Assembly (NCBI GenBank): GCA_963969495.1
Contig: OZ018330.1
Location: forward strand, 48,321,206-48,385,205
Reading direction: 5' to 3'
Length of the DNA stretch: 64,000 bases
DNA from: Ceratothoa steindachneri
Lineage: Eukaryota; Arthropoda; Malacostraca; Isopoda; Cymothoidae
In this document: piece after piece, positions 1 through 10,741 of the stretch
How positions within the stretch are numbered: the stretch's first letter is position 1
How the letters are laid out: each line of letters opens with the position of its first letter
Position numbers and translations under genes: made by a program
The notes under the pieces: generated by a model
The model's database searches: none
What the model saw: only the letters and a program-made list of their open reading frames with translations
Told to the model about the DNA's origin: nothing

Positions 1-47
1 GCTTTGTTCATGTTTTGTTGTGTTATGGATGTGGGTTATTTAGCTTT

Positions 48-1315
48 TTAAGTGAACTTTGGGTCGACGTTAATGTCATTCGGTAGTCTACTGCTTTTGA
101 AACTAATTGGTCGTCTTAAGTTAGGTAAATTGTCAAAGTCGATGTGCTCGAGTACAAACTCGGGAGGGAGGTGCCGGTGCACCTTGTCCCAGATTTTGGT
201 TGCTCTGAGGTGAAGCTCCACGTTTATGGGGGTCATCCCCAGTTCACCATGGAGATCACTCTGCCTTCTCCCTTCTCTCCTTCGGGCTCCCGTAATGATA
301 TATACTGCCTTATTCTGGACCCTTTGCAGTTTAAGGACTTGGGTCTTGGAAACTACGTTTATAGGGACCGGGGGGTACAGGAGTTTTGAGCGAATGCACG
401 CATTATAGATTTTCAGTTTGTTGGAGGTACTCAGGTTTACGAATTTGAAAAATTCACCCAAGTCCCTCCGTGCATTCCGTGTAGTTTTTGCTACATGGCT
501 CCTATACCCACCAGTCGTAATTTGTAGTCCCAGAACCGTGCCCTCCGTGCGGTATGGGATGGGTGCACCCCCCACACGGATGTCTGCCAGTGTTCTTCGG
601 AATAATGGAATTACACGGAACTTTTGGGCATTGGTGGATATCTTCCATCTTCTCTCGAAAGAGTTGATGTTTTCGATTTCCACTGCCGTACTTGTGCCAT
701 GAAATTCGCATTCCGATAAGGCCCCGTACATATCATTGTTATATCGTCCGCAAATTGGACGTATAAGGAACCCTCAGTCAAGGGTTGGGAAAGGTCTATG
801 GTGTAGATGTTATAGAGCAGGGGAGAGATGCACCCGCCTTGCGGCACCCCCGCCTCGAGTTCGAACTCAGGGTCGCTATAATCTTTGATACTCAGAAACG
901 CTCTCCTCCCCATCACGTAGTCACAAAGAATCCTCTCAAGTATGGGATTGAGGCCTAGTTGTAGGATCTTATATTGTAGGCCTCTCCTCCATACTTTGTC
1001 AAAGGCCTTTTTGACATCGCGTAGCACCAGATTTGCATGGCGTTTTTCTGATTTTACTTTTGCCAACTTCTCGGTAATTACGGCTAGCGCCGTGTCTGTT
1101 CCTCACTTCGCTCGGAAGCCATGTTGTTGGTTGTTATGACAGTTGTTTCTCTCGAGGAACGTATTTACCCTGTTGGCCAATTTCTTCTCCAAGACTTTCC
1201 CTGAAAATTCTAGGAGAGATATGGGCCTGAAGTTAGCTGGACTGTCCGGTGGTTTACCGGCTTTTGGAATGAATATCATTTTCGCTACCTTCCAGTGGTC
1301 AGGGAAGTAACCCAC
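48..1315 (-). pseudogene. LINE A ORF2, reverse transcriptase and C-terminal region
   Basis: RT sequence begins VGYFPDHWKVAKMIFIPK and NFRPISLLEFSGKVLE (fingers). An in-frame TGA near 1103 follows HGFRAK, then RT motif A (DVKKAFDKVW, about 1018-989), motif B (GVPQGGCISPLLYNIY, from 850) and catalytic motif C (FADD, 754-743). About 10-15 bp past FADD the frame shifts; the second frame runs from about 731 to the stop at 48 and carries EIENINSFERRWKI, KLLYPP and LQRVQNKA, typical of the RT C-terminal part. The enzyme would copy element RNA at the nicked target. One stop, one frameshift and the upstream endonuclease deletion make this copy inactive. Confidence 0.88.
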
Positions 1316-1499
1316 GTTTAGGCATGTGATTTTTGGTCAAGACTTCGTAGGGAAAGATCTTTATCGGGTTAGCGTCGTCTATTCCATGTTCGGAAATAAA
1401 TATAACGTCTGGGTCACATTGTCTTAATACGTTTCCGTATATTATTTTTTTGTTTGTCCATCCGTCAGAGTTCAAATGTAAAATTTTTAGAGTCGTCAT
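1316..1499 (-). pseudogene. LINE A ORF2, truncated APE-type endonuclease N-terminus
   Basis: The frame opens with ATG at 1499, 66 bp after the ORF1 stop, and reads MTTLKILHLNSDGW then QCDPDVIFISEHGI. This is the pattern of the first strands and active-site region of LINE AP endonucleases, which nick the target DNA. Homology ends near 1316, where the sequence changes frame and goes straight into the start of the RT domain. The central and C-terminal endonuclease, including the GDLNA and SDH motifs seen in other LINEs here, is absent. LINE B begins its ORF2 the same way (MRILTLNVD), which supports this start. Confidence 0.75.
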
Positions 1500-1564
1500 T
1501 TTGTAGTTCACTTAAGGGTTTTCGAGTGTAATATGATGTTTTAGGACTTTATTCTCTTACGAGT

Positions 1565-3136
1565 TTAGGTCCTTGTGGAGTGTTTGGGGGCGTTATGGTT
1601 TTTCCTGTACGTTTTTTTTCTGTATTCGCCGTCGGTAAGGGTTATAAAGGAGTCCGGAGTCAGTTTAATCAGGCCTTGGAGTAAAGCCTCCTCGACCTGT
1701 TTTTCACTGAGCTCGTTCGAGGTGAATTCCCATTTGTATATTCCGGCTATTAAGCCTTTGGATACATCTAGGGCATCCATCTCCTTAGGAAAAGGGGACC
1801 TTTCTGGGGCGAATACCTTCAAGTTAATTTTTCTTGAATGGTATGCGTGCCTAGATTCCCTCTTAGAAGAAGAGGACGATCTCGGGCGTCTCTGGGGCTG
1901 CGAGGTTTTTCGTGAGCGGGGTGAACGTGCCCCTCCCTCGGCTCTCGCAACTCCAGTCTCCGTGCCTTCGTTATTCACCTTTGACGGTGTGTTTGCGTGG
2001 GTGGTTTTGTTTTGCTGTGTTTCTTTTGATTGTTTCAGTTCCGTGCGTGCTTTTGCAGCCTGGATCCTGGGGTCTCTGGAGGAAGCTGGGGTTGTGGCAT
2101 TGCTGGGGGTTGGGAGCTTCTCACAACTAGTCTCGCACTGGGGTTTGAGACTAATTTTCAGAATCTCTTATGACCGCGGGTTCGAGGGGAACCACATCTT
2201 CTCCATTCCATTATTAGTTAGCATCTTATTAAGCTCATCTGCAAAGCACCCCGGGGAGGAGAGATTCGCAATATGAGCGTAATATATGCAACACATAATT
2301 TTTGTCGAGTTTTCATTCTCGACGTGGCGAAATGTAGGATTCACTTTTGACTCCGCTACCGCAGCTTTTGCAACCTTGGCATAAGTGGTGTTGGCTTTTG
2401 TTTCCTCTTCCGTTTTTTTCTGTGTGGCTTTCTTTTTAAGGATCTGTTTCTTGATGGGGCAGGCCATGGAGAGTGTCTTATGTTCCCCCGCGCAGTTTAG
2501 ACACTTCATGGTGGTGCTTTTACAGCTCCTCCAGAAGTGGTTGTCCGATGCGCAGATGGAACATAAGGTAGCATTCCCTTTGGGGCAGTTGGCTGTAGTG
2601 TGCTCCTCATACTTGTAGCATTTGAAGCACATTTGGAGGTCGATAAACTCCTCGCGTTCGACCTGCTCAGGGTAGATCCGAACGTTAAAGAGGAGCATAC
2701 CGCACTCCGTAGCCTTAACCGCCATTGCCGAATCAGTAAACACAATCTTAAACACGTGCGTGTAATCCTTAAATTTAAGGATTTCTGCTATTTTGGCCCA
2801 GGGGTGGTTTTTTTCAACCTCAGCATGAATTTCTTCGATGCTGTGGCTGCCGACCCAAGGATCGAGGCGTCGAAGTATAATGCTGCGGTGGGTTTTTATC
2901 TGTGGAGGCGTGTGGGGTCTGAGATTAATCTTTTTTAGGGATTCTGCCGCTTTTTGAGAGGTGAGGACTTCGCAGTTACTCTCCTTTTGGCAGATAGCCG
3001 AGTATCCATTGTGCGTGTCTATAAGTCTAACTAGGGTTACCCCTAGTTCCCCGTGAGTGATGGCGAAGATATCTCCCCGATCTGGCTTAGGGCCATCGGA
3101 GAGAGGAGTCAGCGGTATCCGCCGAGTCTCCCTCAT
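1565..3136 (-). pseudogene. LINE A ORF1, gag-like zinc-knuckle protein with one internal stop
   Basis: A 524-codon frame starting at an ATG (3136) and ending at 1565, interrupted only by one TAA at 2170-2168; the frame is the same on both sides. ORF1 proteins of this LINE group bind element RNA. Visible parts are an N-terminal domain shared with LINE B (RRLDPW near residue 90) and three CCHC knuckles at residues 170-184 (CFKCYKYEEHTTANC), 192-205 (CSICASDNHFWRSC) and 212-226 (CLNCAGEHKTLSMAC). A lysine-rich stretch follows. After the stop come a Ser/Arg-rich basic segment and a C-terminal part (KINLKVFAPE, IYKWEF) also found in LINE B. So few lesions suggest a young insertion or a sequencing-level difference. 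Confidence 0.88.
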
Positions 3137-3879
3137 TTAAATCTCCATTTCCGCATGGGAACTAGAGAGATAAAAAATATGCGAAGACTCGGAGTGTGTG
3201 GCTGTGTTCGTGTGTGTGTGTGTGTTATGTGATATTTTTCACCAGTGAAAAAGAATAGGTCAAAAAAGGAGTAGTCCCTGTCCAAAACAAAACAACCCGA
3301 TCAAAATGGCACTTTACCTTGGGTGCAGGCGCTTCTCGAAGGCCTGCAGGTCTCCGGTTTACCACAAAGGGAGTCCGGTGTGGAAAAAGGAGGGGGAGGG
3401 CGGAAGCAAGCTCACCCTCGCTACCGATGCACGAAGCGAGTGAAAATTCACTTTTTACTCGTAAAAACGCAATGTCACTTTCGAACGTAAGCTGAATCCG
3501 TATTCCTGAACGAGCAATCACTAAACGCGCGTAAACAACAAATTTCACCAATAGTATGCGAAGTACAACTTAAGGTTGGCTTTACCAGGTCACACGTGAG
3601 AAAAGCAAGACTTACTCAGGCAAGCAAAGCAGTCGTGGTAACCTCTAGCTCACCCGAAGACTTAAATCCATCGTCAAATTCCCTTTATCAGCTTTTTTTT
3701 CCATTATTTGAGTCTGACGTTTTGGCTTCTATAACCAAGTATCAATCTGAAGACATATATCGTTGTCTCAATATGAAGAGGTGTAATAAGAGAGTTTGTT
3801 GAAAAATACAGAAGCATCTGAGAGGTGAAGAGATTCGCAGCATTTATTTGACGTCACTAAGACAATTTCACAGAGGTTT
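3137..3879 (+). other. No recognised gene; possible 5' UTR of LINE A and flank
   Basis: This stretch lies just upstream of the LINE A ORF1 start. It holds a short (GT)n tract at about 3202-3223 and a 108-codon minus-strand open frame (3551-3225) that I do not recognise. The frame could be 5' UTR sequence of the LINE, but LINE B shows no clearly similar leader. Confidence 0.4.
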
Positions 3880-4390
3880 AATCTATTCGGCTATCTCCAA
3901 GTCTAAAAGACTCATTTTGTGCAGACCTTATGAAGATAACCTTAATAACAAATACCAGTTCGGATTCTGTAAATGTAGAGACACCACAATGGCACTTGAT
4001 ATACATAATCACTGAAAAGATTGTCAAGACCAAAGGAAAGAAAAAGCATATATATCTGGTCCTGAACGATTTAGAAAAAGCCTTTGACAAAGTATGGGTC
4101 AAAGAAACGCCTGCGCCACAAGATCTTAAATCTCCAGATGAACATCAATCTGGAGAGAATACTCTGTAGCTATCTGAAAAATAGAAAAGCATATGTGGTT
4201 GTCAATGAATTTAAATCAATTGAGTTTGAATTGGAAGCTTGACTTCTCCAGGCGGGCTGCCTCATCCCCACGCTGTATTCGATCTATGCAGCAGCTATGT
4301 CACCACCTGGAATGCGCAAATATCCAATTCGCTGATCGTTAACGAGATCACTCAATTAGTAGTCAGTCAATACAAATAATTGGAATAGAT
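3880..4390 (+). mobile_element. LINE C: RT fragment related to LINEs A and B
   Basis: Three frames together give an ordered piece of reverse transcriptase: YQFGFCKCRDTTMAL (the QFGF-x-STT region), KHIYLVLNDLEKAFDKVW (motif A, about 4045-4100) and a decayed motif B (LLQAGCLIPTLYSIY, about 4240-4285). The DxxKAFDKVW form matches LINEs A and B, so it probably belongs to the same group. There is no start, endonuclease or tail. Frameshifts and stops mark it as a dead 5'- and 3'-truncated fragment. Confidence 0.7.
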
Positions 4391-5009
4391 AAAACATATT
4401 TTAATAAAAAATAGTTAAAATTGAACTTTTATTTCGTTAAACATTAAAATTAGTACCAATTCTTGATAATCATGTTGCTTGATTTTAATTACTACGAACA
4501 AATACATTCATTAGCTTTTTAATGACGCTTAGTTCAACTAACTTTTCCTCTTTCGTCCTAATTTGTCTCTGTTTTTGCACCTTTTTAGACATTTAAATAC
4601 TAAATCCTAGCTTATCTTATCTGTAAAAAATACTATATATTTTCTCGCTATCCTGTCTCTTAATCTGTCAATTTAGGCTATATTTGACATTTAAAGCTAC
4701 TATGAGCCATTACTGTTGATTTTCTGCCTACTTTTGGCGATTCTTGATATCACAAAATAGAAAAAAGAATTTATACTCATCTATCCATTTTTTCTTTCAA
4801 AACTTTAATGAATATTGCGGTTGAAGATTAATCTTAAGAAGAGAGATCAGAAAAAATAAAGGTGATTACTGAGATAATTTTTATAGAATTATAGAAACAG
4901 GACTAGCAAAGACCATAAGATCCGTTCAATAGATACTCGTGAAAGCCTAGGGAAGGTAGGGTAAAGAGGTCTTGGGAGGACCTTTAAAGTTAAAAAATTA
5001 AATACTTAT
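4391..5009. other. AT-rich sequence, nothing recognised
   Basis: No open frame, tandem repeat or known element motif is seen here. The 3' tail of the CR1 element to the right may extend into it. Confidence 0.5.
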
Positions 5010-6560
5010 TGTTTTTTTCGTGTACAAAATAAGTAAATAGGTTTTCATTCAATTTATTTTTAAATATGCTTATCGATGTGCTTTGAAATACAAATGCTGG
5101 CTGAGAATTCAAAGTTGAGAAGATTTTATAAGTAAAGAAGTTTTCCAAGATACTCCTCTGATAAACGCTTTAATTTCAATTTATGTCCATTTATTCGCAT
5201 GATTTTTCAGTGCGTTCAAAAAGTGAATAAAATTTAGATTATAGAAACTATTCATAATTTTGAAGACATCTATCCATGGCTGCGAAAGGGCCTATCTTCA
5301 AGTGAGACCAATTTCAATTCTTTAAATCTCTCTTCATAGAATCTGTTTCACAACTCTGCAATGAGCTTGTTGTCCTGCGCTGTTCTCTCACCAATGCAGG
5401 GATGTCTTTTTGCAGATAACGAGACCAAAACTCGGCTGCATATTTCAGCTGTTGACGCAAGAGTGCTTTGGATAATGGGAGTACTACTTCTCTACTCTAA
5501 TATGGAATTTATCGCAATAAAACAGTGTTCTATTGGCTTCTTTAGCTATTTGGACACAGGTCTTCGAAAACTTGAAGTCGCTCAAAATTATACACCGAGA
5601 TCACGTTCTTCCGACATATTTTATAATCTATGACGGCTTAACATATAATCAGTTTCCATTTCGGGAGCCGCCTTGCATAAATTTGCACTTTTCGATATTA
5701 AAATTCACCTTTCATAGACCGACAAATCAAATATCGCATTTAGGTCGTGCTGTATTTCCTTGAGGTCTCGGTTGTGTTTCGCTATATGACTTACTTTAAT
5801 ATCGTCCGGAAACTTGTTAATCTGTCTTAATACTCTTTAATCTAAGTTGTTTACAAATATAACAAATAAGCCAAAAACCAAGAATTACCCCTCAGGCACG
5901 CTACTAGCGACTTCTGAACAATCAGACGATTCTCCATTTTTCAGCACTCTCTGATTATTGTTTTTAAGAGAGTTTTCGATCTAATGCAATAGATTACCTG
6001 TTATCCCGTAGCCTCTAAAACTTTCCAAAAGTCTCCTATGGATAACATAATTAAACGCCTTTTTATAATTCTAACAAATTCGTTATACACGAGCGATGTC
6101 TTCTGAATTCCTGTTGGCTATCTTTAATTTAGTGATGTTTATCCAAGTTATCCACGCCGTCTTTTAGAGATTAGTTATAAATCTTGTGTTTGTACTATGC
6201 TCTCGTTTTTTAACTCCTTAATAGTCCTGGGATAAATTTTATTAGCACCCGAAGATTTTTAAATTTTTATCTTGTCTATATAATTTGAGAGTTCGATCTG
6301 TGTGCACTTAAGATTGGCAAGTATGTTTTATTCATTGAAATAAATTACATCGGAAGAAACAGGAATATGACTTATGTCTTCCCGCGAAAACACCTTAGAA
6401 AATTTCCAATTTATGATTTTAGTAATACCTCCTGTGTCGCTAATTAGGGTTTCCTCGTCCTTTGTAATTGGTCTCATTGAATCTCGAATCCATTTCCTAT
6501 TATTTAAATACGCATAGAACTGCTTGGTTTTATTTACACGTTTTAGAAAGATAAATTTTG
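5010..6560 (-). pseudogene. CR1 ORF2, reverse transcriptase and C-terminus
   Basis: Blocks in order on the minus strand: KTKQFYAYLNNRKWIRDSM, DEETLISDTGG with KVFSREDISHIPV, the KSPG-like KSSGANKIYPRTIKELK, a motif-A region ending HRRLLESF, motif B as SSVPEG followed by FVIFVNNLD, and motif C as KFPDDIKV (about 5823-5800, A to P in FADD). Then DLKEIQHDLNAIFD, RDLGV, and the CR1 C-terminal RFYEERFKELKLVSLEDR (about 5335-5280). Multiple frameshifts and stops. These are hallmark CR1 sequences, and the CR1 call is strong. Confidence 0.85.
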
Positions 6561-6779
6561 TAGGTTTTGTTCATTCTTTTACTTCGCTTTTTACTCGACG
6601 TCGATAATGTACGTAATTTTGGTGGTTTACAATGTTAATTTTCAGTTAGTGAGAGTAGCGGTTTCCTTCTCTTATAGCAAACTTCACAGTATTATTGATC
6701 CATCACGAGCTTCTATTTCAAGTGGGGGTGCTTCCCTTTTTTTTGGAACGCATTCTTTATCGTACATAATAAATATTTT

Positions 6780-7330
6780 TAAAAGATACTCTTTCGAGTA
6801 AGGAATTCCATCCACTCGACCTTCCTCATTTCAATAAGGAAGGCATCAAAATTTGTCTTTCGAAAATTCGTGATATTACAGCTTTGGTGTTTATTTGGAA
6901 AGCCACGTTTATGTTTAACGAATAGCATTGAGATCGACATTGCCTCTACGTTCGCCGACAGAGACACCTTGAAAAAGATTTCTTTATTTGCTTTAATTTA
7001 ATTAAGAATGTTTTGCTCACGTTAGACATGCTATGGCAAAGTTAAAATTATTTTATTCGACAGCTAGAGCACTACTAAAATATCCATATTACCTATAGTA
7101 AATCTATCATAAACTATTGCGTTTAAATTGTCTCCCACATACAAGAGGACACCACCCGCCCTACTTGTATGTCTATCTTTATTAAAAACAACGTATACAT
7201 TTAAATTAAATTCACCTATGAAGTCTTTACCCTCTGATTTAACCTACGACTCGGTTCTTGCAACAATGTCGAAATTTTCAACAGCTACTAGATTCGCAAA
7301 CTCGTTGAATTTCTTTCACTCCGTGCGCTA
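6780..7330 (-). pseudogene. CR1 ORF2, AP endonuclease and linker
   Basis: Decayed endonuclease with recognisable blocks in order: FANLVAVENFDIVARTES (the ITETW region, here ARTES), DFIGEFNLNVYVVFNKDR, and RAGGVLLYVGDNLNAIV (the RGGGVLIYV strand). Further on the linker NFRKTNFDAFLIEMRKVEW marks the passage to the RT. The blocks fall in two frames with stops between them. The enzyme would nick target DNA to prime reverse transcription. Confidence 0.75.
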
Positions 7331-7456
7331 AAATATATGAACCATATTTTTTCGATTTTGTGTGACTGGCGATGTGCATTACTTACGTTACCTCTATCCG
7401 CTGTAGTGGATCTGTCAGAGTAAAAGACCTCATTTATATTGTGACCGGCACTGTCC

Positions 7457-7690
7457 TGGCAGTAAACATGTAAGGACTTATCTAAAAGTCTGCCAAATCT
7501 CGCAGATCCTACTCCGTTAAGATATCGTCCATCTAACATAAATAGGTCGTGTCGTTTGGTAGAACTGATCCAAAGGTTGAGGAAAATGTACCGCTTCTTT
7601 CTGACAAATAACTTTTAAACAGTTATTAATATAGAAAGCTCTCACATGGAAGATGGTCAAAGAAAATTTTTAAAGGTTCGTCTCTAAGTT
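7457..7690 (-). pseudogene. CR1 ORF1, C-terminal end of SGNH/esterase-like domain
   Basis: The reading frame gives LNLWISSTKRHDLFMLDGRYLN and then GVGSARFGRLLDKSL, split over one stop region. This matches the end of the SGNH-hydrolase (esterase) domain that many CR1 ORF1 proteins carry, whose catalytic Asp and His sit in a DGLHL-type motif. Here the motif reads DGRYL, so the expected His is replaced by Tyr. The same domain appears more completely in the CR1 element at 39.5 kb. The upstream half is not recognisable. Confidence 0.65.
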
Positions 7691-7700
7691 TTCGCACATC

Positions 7701-7989
7701 GAACAATAACGTGCAAGAAGCTCCTCCTATCTAGTAAATAAATATTATTAATACTCACACGGATTATAAACCTAGCATCTACATTAGCTTCGTCTGATAA
7801 GTGGGAAGCATAATCTTTATAATATCTTTAGAGAAATCGACCTGATATCTTCCTTATTTACGAAAATGGTATCACTGACAGTAACTGATAGAGGATATTT
7901 TGGTACATCGTTTTGTAAAAAAATACCCTATGACAGGAGAAAGATACGACGGGGCTTTGATACGGTTAGTAAAGATCTACAGTTCAGGG
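7701..7989. other. No feature recognised
   Basis: AT-rich sequence between the CR1 element and the next LINE remnant. The lost 5' half of the CR1 ORF1 could lie here, but nothing can be read. Confidence 0.4.
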
Positions 7990-9890
7990 AAGCATGAGGC
8001 ATGGGAGTGTCCTTCATGTCTATCATAATGATGAGTTGCTTGGGAGACATGAAGATAGGCACAGGATACCACCCACCCAGCCGTACTTACCTGCATATCC
8101 ACGACATGGTCTTGCTATTCTGGTGATCTGAACGCGAGGGTCAGGAGAAGCACCACATAACCAATAGAGCCTAACTTATCTAAGTCATTTTACCCAGGAA
8201 GAGCCTCAAGCCTGATTTCATTTTCGGTGATGTACACTTCCCCTTTTACTACCACTTTAAACTCAGACCAATAACACCAAACAACCATATTCATATGGTT
8301 ATTACAGTGACAGCTGCTCCTATCCCGGTCTCGGCGTCACCTAGGAAGTAGGAAGTGCTAATTTAACGCTGATTGAGAGGTGTACAAACAAACTTCTCTG
8401 AGTAACTTTTACACCTGAACAATTCAAATGCGACGACGTCAAGGAAGAACTGGCTGCCTTTACCAGTTGCATCTTTATGGCAAAAAATTACTATCACGCA
8501 AATTTCCTACAATATCGTTCTCAAAATCCACCCCACAATGGAGAAAGTAGAGCTACAACAGAGGTTCACCCGGACCTACAAACACATCTTCATTGTAAAC
8601 TACGCAGATCCAATGAACTTAAAAGTGATACAACAACTCAGGTGCCAGCTCAACTCAAAGTTGGGGGAGAACTGGGAGAAAATAGAACCTATGAATTGAA
8701 AAATCTACATTGGAAATAACCACAAGTCTCTCTTGGCAGCTGTCATGAAAATGAACGGGCAAATAGGAGAACAGAACTAGCCTGTAATTGTGCACACTAG
8801 CCTGACAGTGAACTTCCTGCTGATGAAGAAATGCTGTTCCGAGAGGTCTTGAGGAAAGTTTTCAGAATCCTTTAAGAGCGTGAAGAAAACTTCAAACTGG
8901 TATAAGAGGACCAGGTCTTTGACTGAATGGAGAAGAGAGATTACAGGTTTTAACTAAACGAAGGGCTACCCCATCACGTTTCAAAGTTGTGGTTGGCAAT
9001 CTTTTCGTTTCAACTCAAAGCCCCTGGCCTATGTCAAATCACCCACAGACAGCTAAAAGAGGCACCAAAAAGATTTCTACTGAAGCTGCTCAACTTCTTT
9101 AAGGCGTTCCTGGCAATAAAATTCTCCCCTAGTGGCATAAAGACTTTGAAAATTATTTTCATTCCGAACCGTGGAAAGCCAAAAAATCAGGCGACGAATA
9201 AAAGAACCACCTAATTGTGGAGACTGTTGCGACGAGAGACCTTCCGGGACCAATCAATCTCCCAAACCTAAATATTTAGTACGTAGACGTTGCTACCTTG
9301 GTCGTGACCCGAAAGACGACTTCTGAAATAATGTCAAGGGATACGGCTGCCGAAACCTAAGAGATCTCTAGCTTTGGAAAACGCTAGAAGATACGAACCA
9401 ATGTGGTTAAATCTAGCGTTGCTTGATTGATCCACACATGAATATACCCCTTGAAATCAACAACTCGTTAATCCATTACTCCACATGAGTGTCCGTTCTC
9501 AGCTTCAACCTTGATAAATTTGGTACCAAAGAACACACAACATCGCAAGAATTGTTTTAACTAACACTGAATTAAACAAACTATATAGATTTTGTAACTT
9601 ATAAAAAACAACAAAAGAAAATTATACTCCACACAGCAATCCCCCTCAATACAACATCAAAACACAACATGTTTAGGCTCAGAGCGGATGGCTTGGATTC
9701 TTTACCAACAAGAAATGGCATGACTTTCAGACCTAAGAGAGAGTTTGCATAAGTAAACATGCTGGATGGAACCTGTAAATCAAGGAAACGGAACGTCTGG
9801 AACAGGCTACCTGAAACTCTCCCTAGAGAGACTGGTAGGCCTAGACCTTGATGTTGACGGTGGAAGTTATAAATGATAAATGCTGTCATC
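7990..9890 (+). mobile_element. Old LINE debris with endonuclease and RT motifs
   Basis: A heavily decayed non-LTR element. The endonuclease motif YSGDLNARVRRSTT is at 8116-8157. The RT entry region at about 9080-9205 reads LLNFFKAFLAIKFSP and LKIIFIPNRGKPKN, close to KMIFIPKAGKPP in LINE A. A possible C-terminal block, VWNRLPETL, is at about 9792-9818. RT motifs A to C cannot be found between them. The similarity to LINE A suggests the Jockey/I group, but several elements could be mixed here. Confidence in the boundaries is low. Confidence 0.55.
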
Positions 9891-10329
9891 CAATACAGTA
9901 GAAAGTGAACCTAGTTTCATCTGATCACGACTGATTTCAAAGGCCCGAATTATAACACAGAAGAAGAACACAAAACAAAATGCACAATAAAAAAAGATAA
10001 ACAAAAGAAGTATAAAAAGATCACCAATAAGAAAAATAAAAAACAACCATAACAAAAAATAAGTTAAAATTATTTCAAACGAGATAAACCAAAATGAAAA
10101 AAATCCCAAATAGGAAAAACTAAAGAACAACAGCGCGAAAAGTAAATGCAGAGGTAGAGTTCACCCGCTCACCGGGCACTTTATTTCTTCTCCTATGCAT
10201 CCTCTTTCATGAAAGTCCCTCTCCTGACGTACTCATCAACATCCCTCCCCTTTCTCTCTCTCTCTCTCTCAGAATTAAGAAAATTATATTTCCGAAGCTC
10301 TTCCCACCAAATTATCTAATACTGTTAAC
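9891..10329. other. A-rich low-complexity sequence and short (TC)n
   Basis: From about 9960 to 10130 the plus strand is dominated by A-rich runs, which on the minus strand give an 87-codon Phe/Leu-rich frame that is a composition artefact. A (TC)n tract lies at about 10251-10270. No gene is seen. Confidence 0.6.
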
Positions 10330-10330
10330 A

Positions 10331-10741
10331 GACGTAGTCCGCTTTCTTCGTGATCTTTCTGATTCAGGGTACGACTTTCGTTACCAAGATGTCCCTGTAA
10401 TCGGCCGCTGTGAGCTTATTTCCGGCCTGAACCACACTGATGGCATCTTCTCGCCATTCGAAGCGACGCCGTTGATGACCGGATCGACCGATAAGGGTTT
10501 TTTTCATCAGAAAAATGAGAATTCTATTGCTATGACACTTAAAGTGGCCGAGAAGGCGACGACGCCTCTCCCACCATTGTTCTCGCATTTAATCGGTGAG
10601 CAGAGGCCTTTCCACGCACCTCAAACTCTTGCCGCCTTCCTCCTTACAGGCTCTGTCCTCTGTGGCCACCGATATATTCTTCTTCTTCACGACCGCTGTC
10701 ACTTTGATCCTCGGAACACTTTGAAAAGCCTTTCTCACTGA
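10331..10741 (-). pseudogene. Tc1/mariner (IS630)-like transposase remnant
   Basis: Minus-strand segments in order match a Tc1/IS630-type transposase: GGKSLRCVERPLLTD, LGHFKCHSNRILIFSDEKN (SDEK holds the usual first catalytic Asp region), then after an internal gap AGNKLTAADYRDIL and VVP-stop-IRKITKKADYV, where the stop replaces an expected Trp. Frames change at SDEK and again before LTAADY. The second and third catalytic residues are missing with the C-terminal part. I associate this transposase type, with LTAADY and VERPLLT, with crustacean genomes; that is memory, not a search. No terminal inverted repeats were found. Confidence 0.72.

Larger units (their letters stand above)
1..3136 (-). 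mobile_element. LINE A: Jockey/I-like non-LTR retrotransposon, internally deleted
   Basis: A non-LTR retrotransposon read on the minus strand. The order is gag-like ORF1 (3136 to 1565), endonuclease N-terminus (1499 to about 1316), then reverse transcriptase (1315 to 48), which is the order in Jockey/I-group LINEs. Most of the endonuclease and the linker to the RT, several hundred residues in intact relatives, is missing at about 1316/1315. The window edge removes the 3' tail, so target-site duplications cannot be seen. LINE B at 29.7-33.8 kb is a homologous element in the opposite orientation: their ORF1 N-termini and RT domains can be aligned by eye. The exact clade is uncertain. Confidence 0.88.
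5010..7700 (-). mobile_element. CR1-type LINE, near full-length but heavily decayed
   Basis: On the minus strand the order is the end of an ORF1 esterase domain (about 7690-7457), APE endonuclease (about 7330-6970), linker (NFRKTNFDAF, about 6870), RT (about 6530-5690) and C-terminal region (to about 5010). Every block aligns by eye with CR1-clade LINEs. Only short open frames survive, so it is old. No tail repeat or target duplication could be placed. A second CR1 element at 39.4-41.9 kb and fragments at 15.1 and 59.4 kb are relatives. Confidence 0.85.

Noticed and set aside
9867..10130. 87-codon hydrophobic minus-strand frame resembling a membrane protein
   Set aside because: Phe/Leu/Ile content follows from A-rich plus-strand runs.
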